Below, piece after piece: positions 24,265 through 33,704 of a stretch of DNA of 64,000 nt. The first letter of the stretch is position 1. Each line of letters opens with the position of its first letter. The notes under the pieces were generated by a model. The model did no database searches. It worked only from the letters and a program-made list of their open reading frames with translations, and was not told the origin of the DNA. The stretch spans positions 1 through 64,000 of the forward strand of contig CAJYHS010000041.1 of NCBI GenBank assembly GCA_913774715.1, in the 5' to 3' direction. The position numbers and the translations under genes are program-made. The stretch is from an uncultured Siphonobacter sp. GTDB lineage: Bacteria > Bacteroidota > Bacteroidia > Cytophagales > Spirosomataceae.

Positions 24265-26244
24265 ATGGCGAAGTCAAGCACCAAACCTCAACCTCAGGAG
24301 AGTATTCCCGAAGTTTCGGCAGAAATACCTGTCATCTTTAAACCTGTAGAACCCATTAGCCGGTTTACAGAATTTGATATTCACCTGTTTGCTTCGGGCA
24401 AGCACTTTAAATTATACGAAAAACTCGGCTCGCACGTCATGCAACATGACGGAGTAACGGGAACATATTTCGCCGTTTGGGCACCAAACGCCCGTTACGT
24501 ATCGGTCATCGGGAATTTCAACTATTGGGATCGCGGAACGCATCGGTTATACGTTCGTCATGATAGTTCAGGCATTTGGGAGGGATGGATTCCGAACGTA
24601 GGAAATGGAGAAGTATATAAATATTTTATTGTTTCCAATTCTGGTGAAGAACTGGAGAAAGGCGATCCTTATGCGTTGCGTTGGGAAGAGCCACCCTCCA
24701 CGGCCAGCGTGGTTTGGGATACCTGGTACGAGTGGAATGATCATGAGTGGCTACAAATCCGGGGAGAAAAAAATAAACTGAATGCTCCTATTTCAGTCTA
24801 TGAAGTGCACTTGGGTTCCTGGTTGCGTGATCCTAATGATCCCGACCGTCGGTTGAAAATTCCTGAATTCGCGGACCGTCTCGTCGAGCACGTCAAGGAG
24901 TGTGGCTTTACGCACGTAGAGTTTATGCCTTTGATGCAACACCCATACGAACCTTCCTGGGGGTATCAGATTACCGGCTATTACGCGGCTAATACTAAGT
25001 ATGGCTCACCTCAGGACATTATGATGTTGATTGAAAAACTTCATCAGAATGACATTGGTGTGTTTCTGGACTGGGTGCCTAGCCATTTCCCCGGCGATTC
25101 CACGGGACTCTATCGATTTGATGGTTCCCATTTGTACGAGCATGCCGATCCCCGTCAGGGATATCATCCTGACTGGAAATCATACATCTTCAATTATGGT
25201 CGGAATGAGATCAGAAGCTTCCTTTTATCCAACGCTGTTTTCTGGCTGGATCGTTACCATGTGGACGGTCTTCGGGTAGATGCGGTGGCTTCGATGCTCT
25301 ATCTGGACTACTCACGAAATGCCGGAGAATGGGTTCCCAATATTCACGGCGGTCGTGAAAACCTGGAATCAATTTCTTTATTCAAGGAACTTAATACCAT
25401 CATTTACCGGGAATATCCTGATACCCAAACCATCGCGGAAGAATCAACCGCTTTTCCCGGCGTTTCCCGTCCTACGTATACGGGTGGTCTGGGTTTTGGT
25501 ATGAAATGGATGATGGGCTGGATGAACGATACGCTCAAGTATTTCGAAAAAGATCCTGCTTACCGCAAGTACCACCAGGATCAGTTTACGTTCAGCACGG
25601 TGTATGGCTTTACAGAAAACTTCATGTTACCGCTTTCGCACGATGAAGTGGTGTATGGCAAAAAGGCTCTGGTTTCTAAAATGCCTGGCGATGAGTGGCA
25701 GCGTTTTGCTAACCTTCGTCTGTTGTACACCTACATGTTTACTCACTCGGGAACGAAGCTGATTTTCATGGGTGGTGAATTCGGACAAACCAGTGAATGG
25801 AATTTTACTCAATCCCTCGATTGGCATTTATTACAGTATGCTCCGCATCAGGGCATGAAGAACCTGATTTCGGAAATTAATGCCCTCTACAAGAAAGAGC
25901 CAGCTTTATACGAGAAAAGCTTCACTGCCGACGGGTTTGAGTGGATTGATACACAGGATAAAGAGAATTCCGTAGTGATTTACTCACGGAAAGGTAATAG
26001 TCCTAAAGAAACGCTGGTGATCGCTCTGAACATGACACCCGTACCGAGAACTAATTATCGGATAGGGGTGCCCATGCAGGGAATGTATACCGAAATTTTC
26101 AACTCTGATTCTATTCGTTTCTGGGGTACGGGTCAGTATGAAAATGGAACGTATATGGCCGAAGAAATTGCCTGGCAAGGAAAAGCTTACTCCATCGGTA
26201 TCAACATTCCGCCTTTATCAGGGGTAGTGTTTAAAGTATGGTAA
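24265..26244 (+). CDS. glgB: 1,4-alpha-glucan branching enzyme
   Basis: GH13 enzyme that adds alpha-1,6 branches to glycogen. An N-terminal CBM48 domain (about 65-160, GTYFAVWAPNARYVSVIGNFNYWD) precedes the catalytic barrel. Region I is DWVPSHFP. Region II is GLRVDAVASMLYLDYSR with the nucleophile Asp near 337. Region III is IAEESTAFPGVSRP with the acid Glu near 391. Region IV is LPLSHDEVVYGK. A C-terminal beta domain follows. I prefer the ATG for MAKSSTKPQ (659 aa); the track's GTG start at 24190 adds 25 residues not typical of the family. No other glycogen gene is adjacent. It converges on susD across a strong terminator. Confidence 0.95.
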   Translation: MAKSSTKPQPQESIPEVSAEIPVIFKPVEPISRFTEFDIHLFASGKHFKLYEKLGSHVMQHDGVTGTYFAVWAPNARYVSVIGNFNYWDRGTHRLYVRHDSSGIWEGWIPNVGNGEVYKYFIVSNSGEELEKGDPYALRWEEPPSTASVVWDTWYEWNDHEWLQIRGEKNKLNAPISVYEVHLGSWLRDPNDPDRRLKIPEFADRLVEHVKECGFTHVEFMPLMQHPYEPSWGYQITGYYAANTKYGSPQDIMMLIEKLHQNDIGVFLDWVPSHFPGDSTGLYRFDGSHLYEHADPRQGYHPDWKSYIFNYGRNEIRSFLLSNAVFWLDRYHVDGLRVDAVASMLYLDYSRNAGEWVPNIHGGRENLESISLFKELNTIIYREYPDTQTIAEESTAFPGVSRPTYTGGLGFGMKWMMGWMNDTLKYFEKDPAYRKYHQDQFTFSTVYGFTENFMLPLSHDEVVYGKKALVSKMPGDEWQRFANLRLLYTYMFTHSGTKLIFMGGEFGQTSEWNFTQSLDWHLLQYAPHQGMKNLISEINALYKKEPALYEKSFTADGFEWIDTQDKENSVVIYSRKGNSPKETLVIALNMTPVPRTNYRIGVPMQGMYTEIFNSDSIRFWGTGQYENGTYMAEEIAWQGKAYSIGINIPPLSGVVFKVW

Positions 26245-26269
26245 TGGAGCTTAATGTTTTGAGTTGAAT

Positions 26270-26307
26270 AAAAGAGAGGCTCGGTTTAAAAACCGAGCCT
26301 CTCTTTT
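26270..26307. terminator. Bidirectional terminator between glgB and susD
   Basis: 17-bp perfect stem AAAAGAGAGGCTCGGTT / AACCGAGCCTCTCTTTT. It ends in T runs on both strands, so it can serve both convergent genes. Confidence 0.88.
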
Positions 26308-26310
26308 ATT

Positions 26311-26340
26311 GCCGTTGCCAGCTTTTCCGCTGGTAACGGC
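26311..26340. repeat. Second hairpin with CCAGC-T-rich-GCTGG core
   Basis: GCCGTTGCCAGC / GCTGGTAACGGC forms a 12-bp stem with one G-T pair and the loop TTTTCC, directly after the terminator. A similar hairpin with the same GCCAGC core is at 46740-46762. It may be a repeated intergenic element or an accessory terminator. Confidence 0.5.
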
Positions 26341-26389
26341 CTGTAACTAAAAAACCATAAACTGAAGACTGACAACAGAAAACTGATAA

Positions 26390-27841
26390 CTACAAAGGAT
26401 TTTGCTTCAGATTCGGGTTCAGTACGATTTCCGATTCAGGAATTAAATGCACGACCTGTTTATCCGTGGGAGGAACCGTTTGCTGACCAGTTTGGGTGTT
26501 ATGATACCCCGGATAATTCCGCACCAGACTTCGGTTATTACGATACAGATCAAAAGCCCGGTGTCCTTCAAAAGCCAGTTCCAACCGACGTTCTTGCAAT
26601 ACTACGTCCAGAACGGTAGCTAAGCCTTTCAGGTTACCCGTGGTAAAAAGCTCGTTACCCGTCAGACCCGCCCGCGTGCGGATTTTATTAACGTCGGTGA
26701 GGGCCTGTTCATTCTGCCCTTTTTTTGCGTAGGCTTCCGCCCGGTTTAGATACATTTCCGATAAACGTAAGACGACGGGAGAGCTTAACGTAGGAATACC
26801 GCCCTGATTGGAAAACTTGGTAATGTAAACCTTATCAATCCCGTTTCGTTTTTCCTGAGCACCCGTTGAGGTTAACTTCCGAACCAGAAACGAACGACGT
26901 TTATCATTGGGAAATTGATTAATCAAATCCTGATACGCCTGTGAGGCATACACCTCTCCCCAACCTACACCGCCCGGCGAGGTATAATACATCGAACCGA
27001 TGGCACTCCAGGTTCGGTCATCCTTAAGGGTATGCGTTATTGCAAAAATAGTTTCTGGATTTTGCTGATTTTCAAGGGTATAATAATCAGGAACCTGCGT
27101 GGGAGTCGCCAGTGTATATTGGCCGCTGTTAATGACTAAATCCGCTTCCTGAATAGCCAGATCATTTTGGTTTTGATACAAATAAACCCTTGATAATAAG
27201 GCATGAGCTACTGCCGCCGAAGCATAACTACTGGTTTTATCAATCGTCATCAGTGTCGCCGCCTTCTTCAGGTCCGTTACAATAAAGTCGTAAACTTCTT
27301 TTACCGTTGCCCGACTGGCGTTATCATCCGGCGTTAAATCCGTTTTGATAATAACTCCGGGGTTACTTTCCGGGCTTTGGGTATAAGGTCTTCCGAAAAG
27401 CCGGACCAGGTCGAAATGAATCATGGCCCGCAGGAAAAGATTCTCCCCAAGAATCTGATCCGTTTCCTTCGCTTGCCCTTCGTTAATCGCTGTAATTACT
27501 TTATTACAGCCAATGATAGCAGCGTAGGCTTTTCGATAAATTTGCAGAGCATTTCCCTGATCAGACGTATGCCGATAGGTGTAAGTCAGAAACAGAGGGT
27601 CGGTCGTCGTTCCGCTGAGTGTGATATTATCCCCCTGATACTCATTCATGATGTACAGGTTCCTTGTGTAATCTTCCTGTTTGATAATGGAATAATTTCC
27701 ATCCGTTGCAGCCCGTAACCCCTGCGTGTTCGTTAATAACTCCGATTCTGAAAGACCATCGTAAGGCTTTTTGTCAATGCTGCACGAACCCAGCAGGATC
27801 AGACAAACGGGTAAAAATCGTAGGGTATGAAAAGTCTTCAT
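26390..27841 (-). CDS. SusD/RagB family nutrient-binding outer-membrane lipoprotein
   Basis: Surface lipoprotein that forms the lid over its SusC partner and captures substrate. The 483-aa product starts at the ATG for MKTFHTLRFL (the track uses a TTG two codons earlier), 6 bp after the SusC stop. The lipobox is LLGSC, with the mature Cys followed by SIDKKP. Helical repeats of the SusD type follow, with AMIHFDLVRLFGRPYT (about 140-155) and the C-terminal EMYLNRAEAYAKKGQNEQAL and VLQERRLELAFEGHRAFDLYR. No glycoside hydrolase or peptidase gene is adjacent, so the substrate is unknown. The gene probably responds to the same operators as susC. Confidence 0.93.
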   Translation of the reverse strand: MKTFHTLRFLPVCLILLGSCSIDKKPYDGLSESELLTNTQGLRAATDGNYSIIKQEDYTRNLYIMNEYQGDNITLSGTTTDPLFLTYTYRHTSDQGNALQIYRKAYAAIIGCNKVITAINEGQAKETDQILGENLFLRAMIHFDLVRLFGRPYTQSPESNPGVIIKTDLTPDDNASRATVKEVYDFIVTDLKKAATLMTIDKTSSYASAAVAHALLSRVYLYQNQNDLAIQEADLVINSGQYTLATPTQVPDYYTLENQQNPETIFAITHTLKDDRTWSAIGSMYYTSPGGVGWGEVYASQAYQDLINQFPNDKRRSFLVRKLTSTGAQEKRNGIDKVYITKFSNQGGIPTLSSPVVLRLSEMYLNRAEAYAKKGQNEQALTDVNKIRTRAGLTGNELFTTGNLKGLATVLDVVLQERRLELAFEGHRAFDLYRNNRSLVRNYPGYHNTQTGQQTVPPTDKQVVHLIPESEIVLNPNLKQNPL

Positions 27842-27847
27842 AGGCAA

Positions 27848-30775
27848 TTAGAAACTAAGTTGAATACCAAAGACAAACTTCTTGCTAAAGGGATATTTTG
27901 TTCCGACCTCGCCCGTTCCGGGAACATCGGGATCAATCCCGGAAAATTTAGTGATCGTAAACAGGTTATCCGCGGAGGCCGTCAGGCGAAGACCCGCGAG
28001 TTTGGCCTTCTGCATCACTTCCGAGGGGAAATCGTAGCTTAGGCTAATGTTACGCAGCCGGAGGTAATTCCCATTTTCAATAAACCGAGAAGAAGGCCGC
28101 TGTGAGTTATTATTACCACCCAGTACGTATTTGGGATGCGTGGCCACATCGCCTGGCTGCTGCCAGCGGGACCAGCCATTAGGAAGAGCCATTAAACTAT
28201 AGCGATCATAAGCCCCGTCACTGTCGAACAACTGACGGTCGCCGTTGTAAATCATGGCTCCCGCTGAATACGTAAAGAAGGCATTCAGTTCCAGATTTTT
28301 CCAGGTAAAAACCTCCCGAATACCACCAAAGAGTTTAGGGTTCGCATTCGTGCCGATGAACTGCAGGGTAGCTTCGTTATAATTAGTAGTTGAACTGGTG
28401 CTACCGTCCGTATTTAATTTTTCCCAGGTAGGGCTACCCGTTTGTGATTCTACGCCGAGCCAGCGGCGGGTATACCAGCTGTTTAGCGGCTGATCAAGAG
28501 CAAAGGGACGTAAGCCATTCGCCACAAACGTACGGTCTCCGTACAATTCGGTTAACTTGTTCCGGTTCATGCCGGCATTCACTTCCATGAGCCATTTGAA
28601 GTCCTTTTTCTGGATGATGTCGCCCGAGAGAACGATTTCCAAGCCCTGGTTACGAACGGCTCCGATGTTCTCGGTGATGTAGGCATACCCACTGGTTCCC
28701 TGCAAGGGCCGATTGAATAAAAGGTTATTCGTCAGTCGGTTGTAAATATCGGCGGTGATGGAAAGGCGTTTCCAGAGCGTCAGATCTACTCCCAGGTTAG
28801 CATTATTGGAAACTTCCCAGGACAGATTCGGATTTTCGATACGGGTAGGGTAGGCCGAGGGAATGCCCGCATACTGATCAGTCAGGTTATACAAACCCTG
28901 AGCGGCGTAATCGCTGATACCGTCGGCATTACCCGTAGTTCCATAACTGGCTCTAAATTTCAGTAAACTAATGGTTTGATTATTACTTAGAAAAGCCTCG
29001 TTACTGGCGTTCCAGGTTAAGCCCACCGCGTAGAAATTTCCGAATTTCTTACTCCGTCCAAACTTGGAAGAACCGTCCCGCCGGAACGAAGTCGTTACAA
29101 TGTACTTATCGTTATATCCGTAGTTAGCCTGAAAAAGATAGGAAGAAAAGGCGTTGTCAGTCTTGGTTCCTTCGATGCTTTCGGGTTGGGAGGTGGCATC
29201 CAGAATGTCGAGACCCGAGTAAATACCCTTACCCGTTGCTCCCAGCGATTGGTAATAGTAAGTCTGATACTCATAACCTGCTAGTCCGTCAATGCTATGT
29301 CCGCCAGCAAACTCATGTTTGAAGCGTAGCAAATTAGAGGTTAGTAACGTGTAATTTCGACTATTGAACTGACTTAGCCGGCCCTGCACGTCAGCCGCAC
29401 TATTACCCCGGGCATCCTGGCTACTTTCACTGTAATAAATGCTGGTCTGAGCCCGGTTGGTTGTTGAAAGCGTCAACCAGGGTAATAATTCATATTCAGC
29501 CTTAAAAAGCAGATCACCCGCCAAGGTGTTTTCATTGAATTTTTCAAACTGCTGGTTATAAATGAAGTTGGCATTGTCGCGTCCGAACCAGCGTTTGGCT
29601 CCGGTAACGGGGTTGTAAGGCTGTCCTTCGTAATAAGGATCGTCGTAAGGCAGATAGGTATACGCTCCGTACAGCGAACCACCGCTGTTGTCGTACCCAC
29701 GAGTATACGTTCCGGCAGCATTAACGGTGAAATGCAATTTATTTGTTACATCATGGTTGAAGTTCAGCCGGGCTCCAAAACGATCCAGTCCCGTTTCCTT
29801 CAGAATCCCTTCTTCCTGATAATAGTTACCGCTTACGAAAAACCGACTCTTCTCTGAGCCACCTGAGGCGTTGAGTTCGGCTAACGTATTAGAAGCCGTC
29901 CGAAAAGCCTGATCAAACCAGTTGGTATTCGCATTAGCTTCAGGAGTAGGCAGAAAGTCATTCACATTCTGACCGGGGCGGTCACGTTCAAAAGCCTGTT
30001 TTTGCAGAGCATATAATTCCGAGCCATTCATTAACCGAAAATTTCCCAGACTCAGCTGCCCCACGCCTTTATTGAAGCGGGCGGTTACTTTCGTTTTTCC
30101 CGCTGCTCCCCGTCGCGTTGTCACTACGATTACCCCGTTGGAAGCTCTGGCTCCGTACAACGCCGTTGCGGAAGCATCTTTCAATACGGTAATGGACTCA
30201 ATATCACTCGGATTGGGAATGCCTCCAATCACGCCATCCACTACGTAGAGCGGATCAGAACTGGCCGTAAGCGTACCCACGCCACGGATAATGATTTTAG
30301 GAGCACTTCGTGGATCGCCCGAGTTAGTACCTACCTGAACCCCCGCAGCTTTACCTTGTAACATTTGCGAAACACTGTTAGCCGTTACATCTTTCAGGTT
30401 CTTGGGCGTAATCGCCTGAGCCGAACCCGTCATGTTTTTCTGCGTCGTGGAGCTATATCCCATCACGACGACTTCGTTCAGCTGGGTATCTGATTTAAGT
30501 AGAGAAACATCCAGGGAGCTGCGGTTTTCAATGGCTACGGCTAAATTCTGATATCCTACTGAACTAAATTCCAACGTAGCTGTCGGACTTACCTGAAGGG
30601 TAAATTGACCATTGGCGTTGGTAGTCGTACCTTGAGTGGTGCCCCGAACTAGAATGTTTACACCTGGTAGCGGCTGTCCGGTATCATCTCGAACCGTTCC
30701 GGAGAGTGATAATTGCTGGGCGTAACTCCACAGACTTATCATCAGCCCAAGTAAAACAAGGGAGAATTGTTTCAT
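27848..30775 (-). CDS. SusC/RagA family TonB-linked outer-membrane protein
   Basis: TonB-dependent importer paired with the adjacent SusD. I start at the ATG for MKQFSLVLLGL (975 aa), giving a signal peptide ending near SYA-QQ. A carboxypeptidase-regulatory-like domain (about 20-100, LSGTVRDDTGQPLPGVNILV) leads into the TonB-proximal segment NEVVVMGYSST. Then comes the plug with KAAGVQV, YVVDGV and the SusC signature VLKDASATALYGARASNGVI (about 200-220). The barrel ends GIQLSF. There is no N-terminal extension for sigma-factor signalling and no sigma/anti-sigma pair nearby. Control by a LacI-family repressor is suggested by tandem operators about 360-390 bp upstream. Confidence 0.95.
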   Translation of the reverse strand: MKQFSLVLLGLMISLWSYAQQLSLSGTVRDDTGQPLPGVNILVRGTTQGTTTNANGQFTLQVSPTATLEFSSVGYQNLAVAIENRSSLDVSLLKSDTQLNEVVVMGYSSTTQKNMTGSAQAITPKNLKDVTANSVSQMLQGKAAGVQVGTNSGDPRSAPKIIIRGVGTLTASSDPLYVVDGVIGGIPNPSDIESITVLKDASATALYGARASNGVIVVTTRRGAAGKTKVTARFNKGVGQLSLGNFRLMNGSELYALQKQAFERDRPGQNVNDFLPTPEANANTNWFDQAFRTASNTLAELNASGGSEKSRFFVSGNYYQEEGILKETGLDRFGARLNFNHDVTNKLHFTVNAAGTYTRGYDNSGGSLYGAYTYLPYDDPYYEGQPYNPVTGAKRWFGRDNANFIYNQQFEKFNENTLAGDLLFKAEYELLPWLTLSTTNRAQTSIYYSESSQDARGNSAADVQGRLSQFNSRNYTLLTSNLLRFKHEFAGGHSIDGLAGYEYQTYYYQSLGATGKGIYSGLDILDATSQPESIEGTKTDNAFSSYLFQANYGYNDKYIVTTSFRRDGSSKFGRSKKFGNFYAVGLTWNASNEAFLSNNQTISLLKFRASYGTTGNADGISDYAAQGLYNLTDQYAGIPSAYPTRIENPNLSWEVSNNANLGVDLTLWKRLSITADIYNRLTNNLLFNRPLQGTSGYAYITENIGAVRNQGLEIVLSGDIIQKKDFKWLMEVNAGMNRNKLTELYGDRTFVANGLRPFALDQPLNSWYTRRWLGVESQTGSPTWEKLNTDGSTSSTTNYNEATLQFIGTNANPKLFGGIREVFTWKNLELNAFFTYSAGAMIYNGDRQLFDSDGAYDRYSLMALPNGWSRWQQPGDVATHPKYVLGGNNNSQRPSSRFIENGNYLRLRNISLSYDFPSEVMQKAKLAGLRLTASADNLFTITKFSGIDPDVPGTGEVGTKYPFSKKFVFGIQLSF

Positions 30776-31130
30776 AGTTTGTAAATAAGTTAGTGAACGT
30801 AACAATCAGAAAATCAGGGTGTATTTTCCCTTTGAATCCACTCCTGAATGGATTCAGTATTGAAATTTTTGAGTACAACGGCGTGAATGCTGCAGTCAGT
30901 CAGCACCAAAGTGAAAGCGGAAATGATCAGCTACGATTAAGCTTTAGGGAACACTTCCGGAATTGATTAAATAAGGTTTAGAGTGAAGTGATTTCTGGAA
31001 TTAGTTTCGGGTGAATAATCAGGAAAATAATGGCGGCTATCAGGAGTTTCTGCTATGAAATTACGAAGCAAAAAGAGGAATGCAATAGGCTCTGAGAGCC
31101 TAGAAATGAAGAATTAAGGATACCGGGCAT

Positions 31131-31146
31131 GTGCAAACGGTTGTAC
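31131..31146. promoter_or_regulatory. LacI-family operator, imperfect copy
   Basis: GTGCAAACGGTTGTAC has half-sites matching at six of eight positions around a central CG, the layout of LacI/GalR-family operators. Its centre is 22 bp from that of the next site, about two helical turns. The regulator is not encoded in the window. Confidence 0.55.
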
Positions 31147-31154
31147 TTCCCATA

Positions 31155-31166
31155 GCAAACGTTTGC
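31155..31166. promoter_or_regulatory. LacI-family operator, perfect palindrome
   Basis: GCAAACGTTTGC is a perfect 12-bp palindrome with the central CG and GCAAAC half-site that LacI/PurR-family repressors bind. It is followed by ACA, extending the right half-site to GTTTGCAC as in the neighbouring copy. Confidence 0.65.
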
Positions 31167-31481
31167 ACAAAAAATAATAATTTTTTAACAGCTTTCACTT
31201 TTACAGGCTTTAGGGTTACTATAATTAATAGTCTTGGCTGAGAGGTGAAATTATTTACCTATCAGAGCGACTAGTTCGAAATTATATTTTGTTAAATATA
31301 AACATTGATTACTTTTTAAATGGTATAAAGCGTTTTCTGTTAAAATAGGTCAGAACGGATAATAGTTTGGTTTAATTCAAGAGCACAGTCTTTTCTTCGG
31401 TGGAATGCATATTCCTGAAAAAACTTTCCCGAACTTTGCCGACCCCTGACGCGTTCGGGGGTTTGGAAACAAGATACACGA

Positions 31482-31832
31482 ATGTTCCTGACTATTATGA
31501 AATCAAAGCTTCACCGCGTTCGGGTAACGCAGGCGGAGCTGAATTACGTAGGTAGCATCACCATTGACGAAGACCTGATGGAGGCCGCTAACCTGCTGGA
31601 GAATGAAAAAGTACAGATTGTTAACAATAACAATGGCGAACGTTTTGAAACGTATGTAATTGTGGGCGAACGGGGTAGTGGTACGATTTGCCTTAACGGA
31701 GCCGCCGCTCGTCGGGCTCAGGTAGGTGATATCATCATTATCATGGCCTATGCCCTGATGACACCCGAGGAAGCAAAAGTACATAAGCCAACGGTAGTCT
31801 TCCCGGATGCTAACAATCGTCTGGTTAAATAG
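31482..31832 (+). CDS. panD: Aspartate 1-decarboxylase proenzyme
   Basis: Makes beta-alanine from aspartate for pantothenate and coenzyme A. The 116-aa proenzyme aligns residue for residue with the E. coli N-terminus, placing the self-cleavage site at G24-S25 (NYVGSITID); S25 becomes the pyruvoyl cofactor. Other family stretches are [19 protein letters not shown] and [25 protein letters not shown]. An internal ATG (MKSKLHR) is possible, but the first ATG reproduces the E. coli spacing. A promoter-like element for the flippase gene lies downstream, so the two may be only partly co-transcribed. panC, its pathway partner, is 11 kb away. Confidence 0.96.
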   Translation: MFLTIMKSKLHRVRVTQAELNYVGSITIDEDLMEAANLLENEKVQIVNNNNGERFETYVIVGERGSGTICLNGAAARRAQVGDIIIIMAYALMTPEEAKVHKPTVVFPDANNRLVK

Positions 31833-31922
31833 AGTAGCTTTTCAGGAAGTAGCAGATCGGCGAAAAATGAAAAGAGCACAACAGTTTTAAGCAGAGGTGA
31901 TTCGGAAACGGGTCACCTCGTT

Positions 31923-31930
31923 TATTTTTG
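31923..31930 (+). promoter_or_regulatory. -7 promoter element before the flippase-like gene
   Basis: TATTTTTG matches TAnnTTTG exactly, with TTCG 18 bp upstream as a weak -33. The predicted 5' UTR is about 25 nt. Confidence 0.45.
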
Positions 31931-31960
31931 CCGGAAACCTATCGTTAGGAAGTAATAACA

Positions 31961-32962
31961 ATGAAGAAAACACTTCAATATTTAGTATTTATAGGTCTGG
32001 CTGTTGGTCTGATCTGGTTTGCCATTCATTCCGGTACGATTAATCCCATACAGCTATGGGCCGATGTATCACAGGCCAACTTTGGTTGGGTAGCCGTGAT
32101 GATTGCTTTAACCTTCGTCGCTCACGGGAGCAGGGCGGCCCGCTGGCGAATTCTGCTGGAACCGATGGGGTATACGCCTTCTTTTTTTCGTACCAACACG
32201 GCCGTATGGCTAGGATACTTTGCCAATAACCTGGTACCCCGACTAGGAGAAGTAACCCGGTGTAGCTCGCTTTACAAAAGTGACGGAATTCCCATTGAAA
32301 AGTCCCTGGGAACGGTTGTTACCGAACGAATTTTTGATGTAGTCTCATTGTTTTTGTTACTGGGCCTTAACCTGTTACTGGATTTTGACCGGTTACTAAC
32401 CTTTATTCAGGGATCAACTTCAGCCACTCCAAAATCAGATGCGGGTGTACCCGTATTAATCTGGATCGCCTTAGGAATCGTTGTAGCGGGAGGTTTAACC
32501 ATTTTCTTTCTTTGGGAACGACTGCTGCAATTGGCAATCGTTCAGAAATTAGCAAAGGCTGGGCAGGGTTTATTATCAGGATTGCTCAGCATTCGTAATC
32601 TGCGTCAGCCCGGCTGGTTTCTGTTTTATACGGCTATGATCTGGGGCATGTACTGGCTTATGGGTTACGTCTTGTTTTTTGCCATCCCTAAATTTGCCGA
32701 TCTTTCTCCGTTGGTTGCCTTAACTACCCTAACCGTCGGGGCGTTGGCCATGATTTTGCCCACACCGGGTGGCGTAGGCTCCTTCAACGCTTTTGTGGCG
32801 TTTGCGTTGCACTCCATTTACCAAATTCCCGAAGTGGACAGCGGCACACTGGCTACTTTTATTCAGAGCTCGCAAATGATCAGCACCTTGGCGATCGGAT
32901 TAGTTTTCCTGCTGGTTTCGCTGTTGACGAATCCCCGCCCGAAAACAATTGCCGAGGAATAG
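31961..32962 (+). CDS. Flippase-like integral membrane protein (LPG synthase TM / UPF0104 family)
   Basis: Polytopic membrane protein of the lysylphosphatidylglycerol-synthase transmembrane family (AglD/YbhN-like), thought to move lipid-linked molecules across the inner membrane. The 333-aa protein has about eight hydrophobic helices and family wording: GSRAARWRILLEPMGY, NNLVPRLGEVTRCSSLYK, EKSLGTVVTERIFDV and LPTPGGVGSFNAFVAFAL. It lacks the soluble aminoacyl-transfer domain of true MprF. In many Bacteroidota this family follows panD, as it does here. Its substrate is unknown. Confidence 0.88.
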   Translation: MKKTLQYLVFIGLAVGLIWFAIHSGTINPIQLWADVSQANFGWVAVMIALTFVAHGSRAARWRILLEPMGYTPSFFRTNTAVWLGYFANNLVPRLGEVTRCSSLYKSDGIPIEKSLGTVVTERIFDVVSLFLLLGLNLLLDFDRLLTFIQGSTSATPKSDAGVPVLIWIALGIVVAGGLTIFFLWERLLQLAIVQKLAKAGQGLLSGLLSIRNLRQPGWFLFYTAMIWGMYWLMGYVLFFAIPKFADLSPLVALTTLTVGALAMILPTPGGVGSFNAFVAFALHSIYQIPEVDSGTLATFIQSSQMISTLAIGLVFLLVSLLTNPRPKTIAEE

Positions 32963-33047
32963 TTATTGTAGAATTACTTAAGGAATAATAATCAGTACTT
33001 CAGGCAGTGATGTAATCCGCAAGTATTGTCCCTAGAAAACACACCTT

Positions 33048-33530
33048 ATGAATACCGCTTCCAAGATTAAAACCGTGGCCGAGGCCATTCCGCAATTAGT
33101 AGAATGGAAAACGAGCGGGCAGAAGATTGTCTTTACCAACGGTTGTTTTGATATCGTTCATTTAGGCCACGTAGATTACCTCGAAAAAGCCCGGGATCTG
33201 GGCGATCGGCTAGTGTTGGGATTGAACACCGATGCTTCGGTTTCACGCATTAAAGGACCGCTTCGTCCGGTAGTGAACGAATATGCCCGTGCCCGACTGA
33301 TCGCGTCGCTCGCTTTTGTTGATACTGTCATTTTGTTCGATGAACCCACGCCAAAAGAGCTGATTGAGGCCATAAATCCTGACATTTTGGTCAAAGGAGA
33401 CGACTATAGCATAGAAACAATTGTTGGTTCAGATTTTGTGTTAAATAATGGAGGAGAAGTGAAAACCATCCCTTTAGTACAAGGTTTTTCTACTTCTTCG
33501 TTAATTGAGAAAATCAAGAATAACTTTTGA
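33048..33530 (+). CDS. rfaE2: D-glycero-beta-D-manno-heptose 1-phosphate adenylyltransferase
   Basis: Nucleotidyltransferase that adenylates heptose 1-phosphate to build ADP-heptose for lipopolysaccharide core. The 160-aa protein is the free-standing C-terminal half of HldE: VFTNGCFDIVHLGHVDYL holds the HxGH nucleotide-binding motif (H38 to H41), followed by RIKGPLRPV, ILVKGDDYSIETIVG and the closing GFSTSSLIEKI, the ISSTxII-type motif. Separate kinase and adenylyltransferase genes are usual in Bacteroidota; no kinase gene (rfaE1) is in the window. The reading frame and length are normal. Confidence 0.93.
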   Translation: MNTASKIKTVAEAIPQLVEWKTSGQKIVFTNGCFDIVHLGHVDYLEKARDLGDRLVLGLNTDASVSRIKGPLRPVVNEYARARLIASLAFVDTVILFDEPTPKELIEAINPDILVKGDDYSIETIVGSDFVLNNGGEVKTIPLVQGFSTSSLIEKIKNNF

Positions 33531-33704
33531 TGAGTTTGAAGAAGTTTGATCGAATTCTGGATTTGATGTAGTTGGAGAAAGTATGATCTGATAACTTTTT
33601 ATGGTTGATTCAAAGGTTGTTACCATTAGAGTTAAACCATTTAAACTTCAAACAAAATCAAACCCTCAAACTCAAGCAGAGTAAGTTAATAAACTACTAT
33701 AACT

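Larger units (their letters stand above)
30776..31481. other. Long divergent control region between susC and panD
   Basis: 706 bp without a credible gene on either strand. It contains two LacI-type operator sequences at 31131-31166 with an AT-rich stretch beside them. On the minus strand TATTTTTTG at 31168-31176 is a one-base-long variant of the -7 element, which would put the operators over the susC transcription start and leave a 5' UTR of about 380 nt. The panD-proximal end holds CGAACTTTGCC at about 31432, a weak -7 candidate for panD. Confidence 0.5.

Noticed and set aside
26390-30775. Polysaccharide utilisation locus including glgB
   Set aside because: glgB is convergent and separated by a strong terminator; it is a glycogen synthesis enzyme and no degradative enzyme is adjacent.
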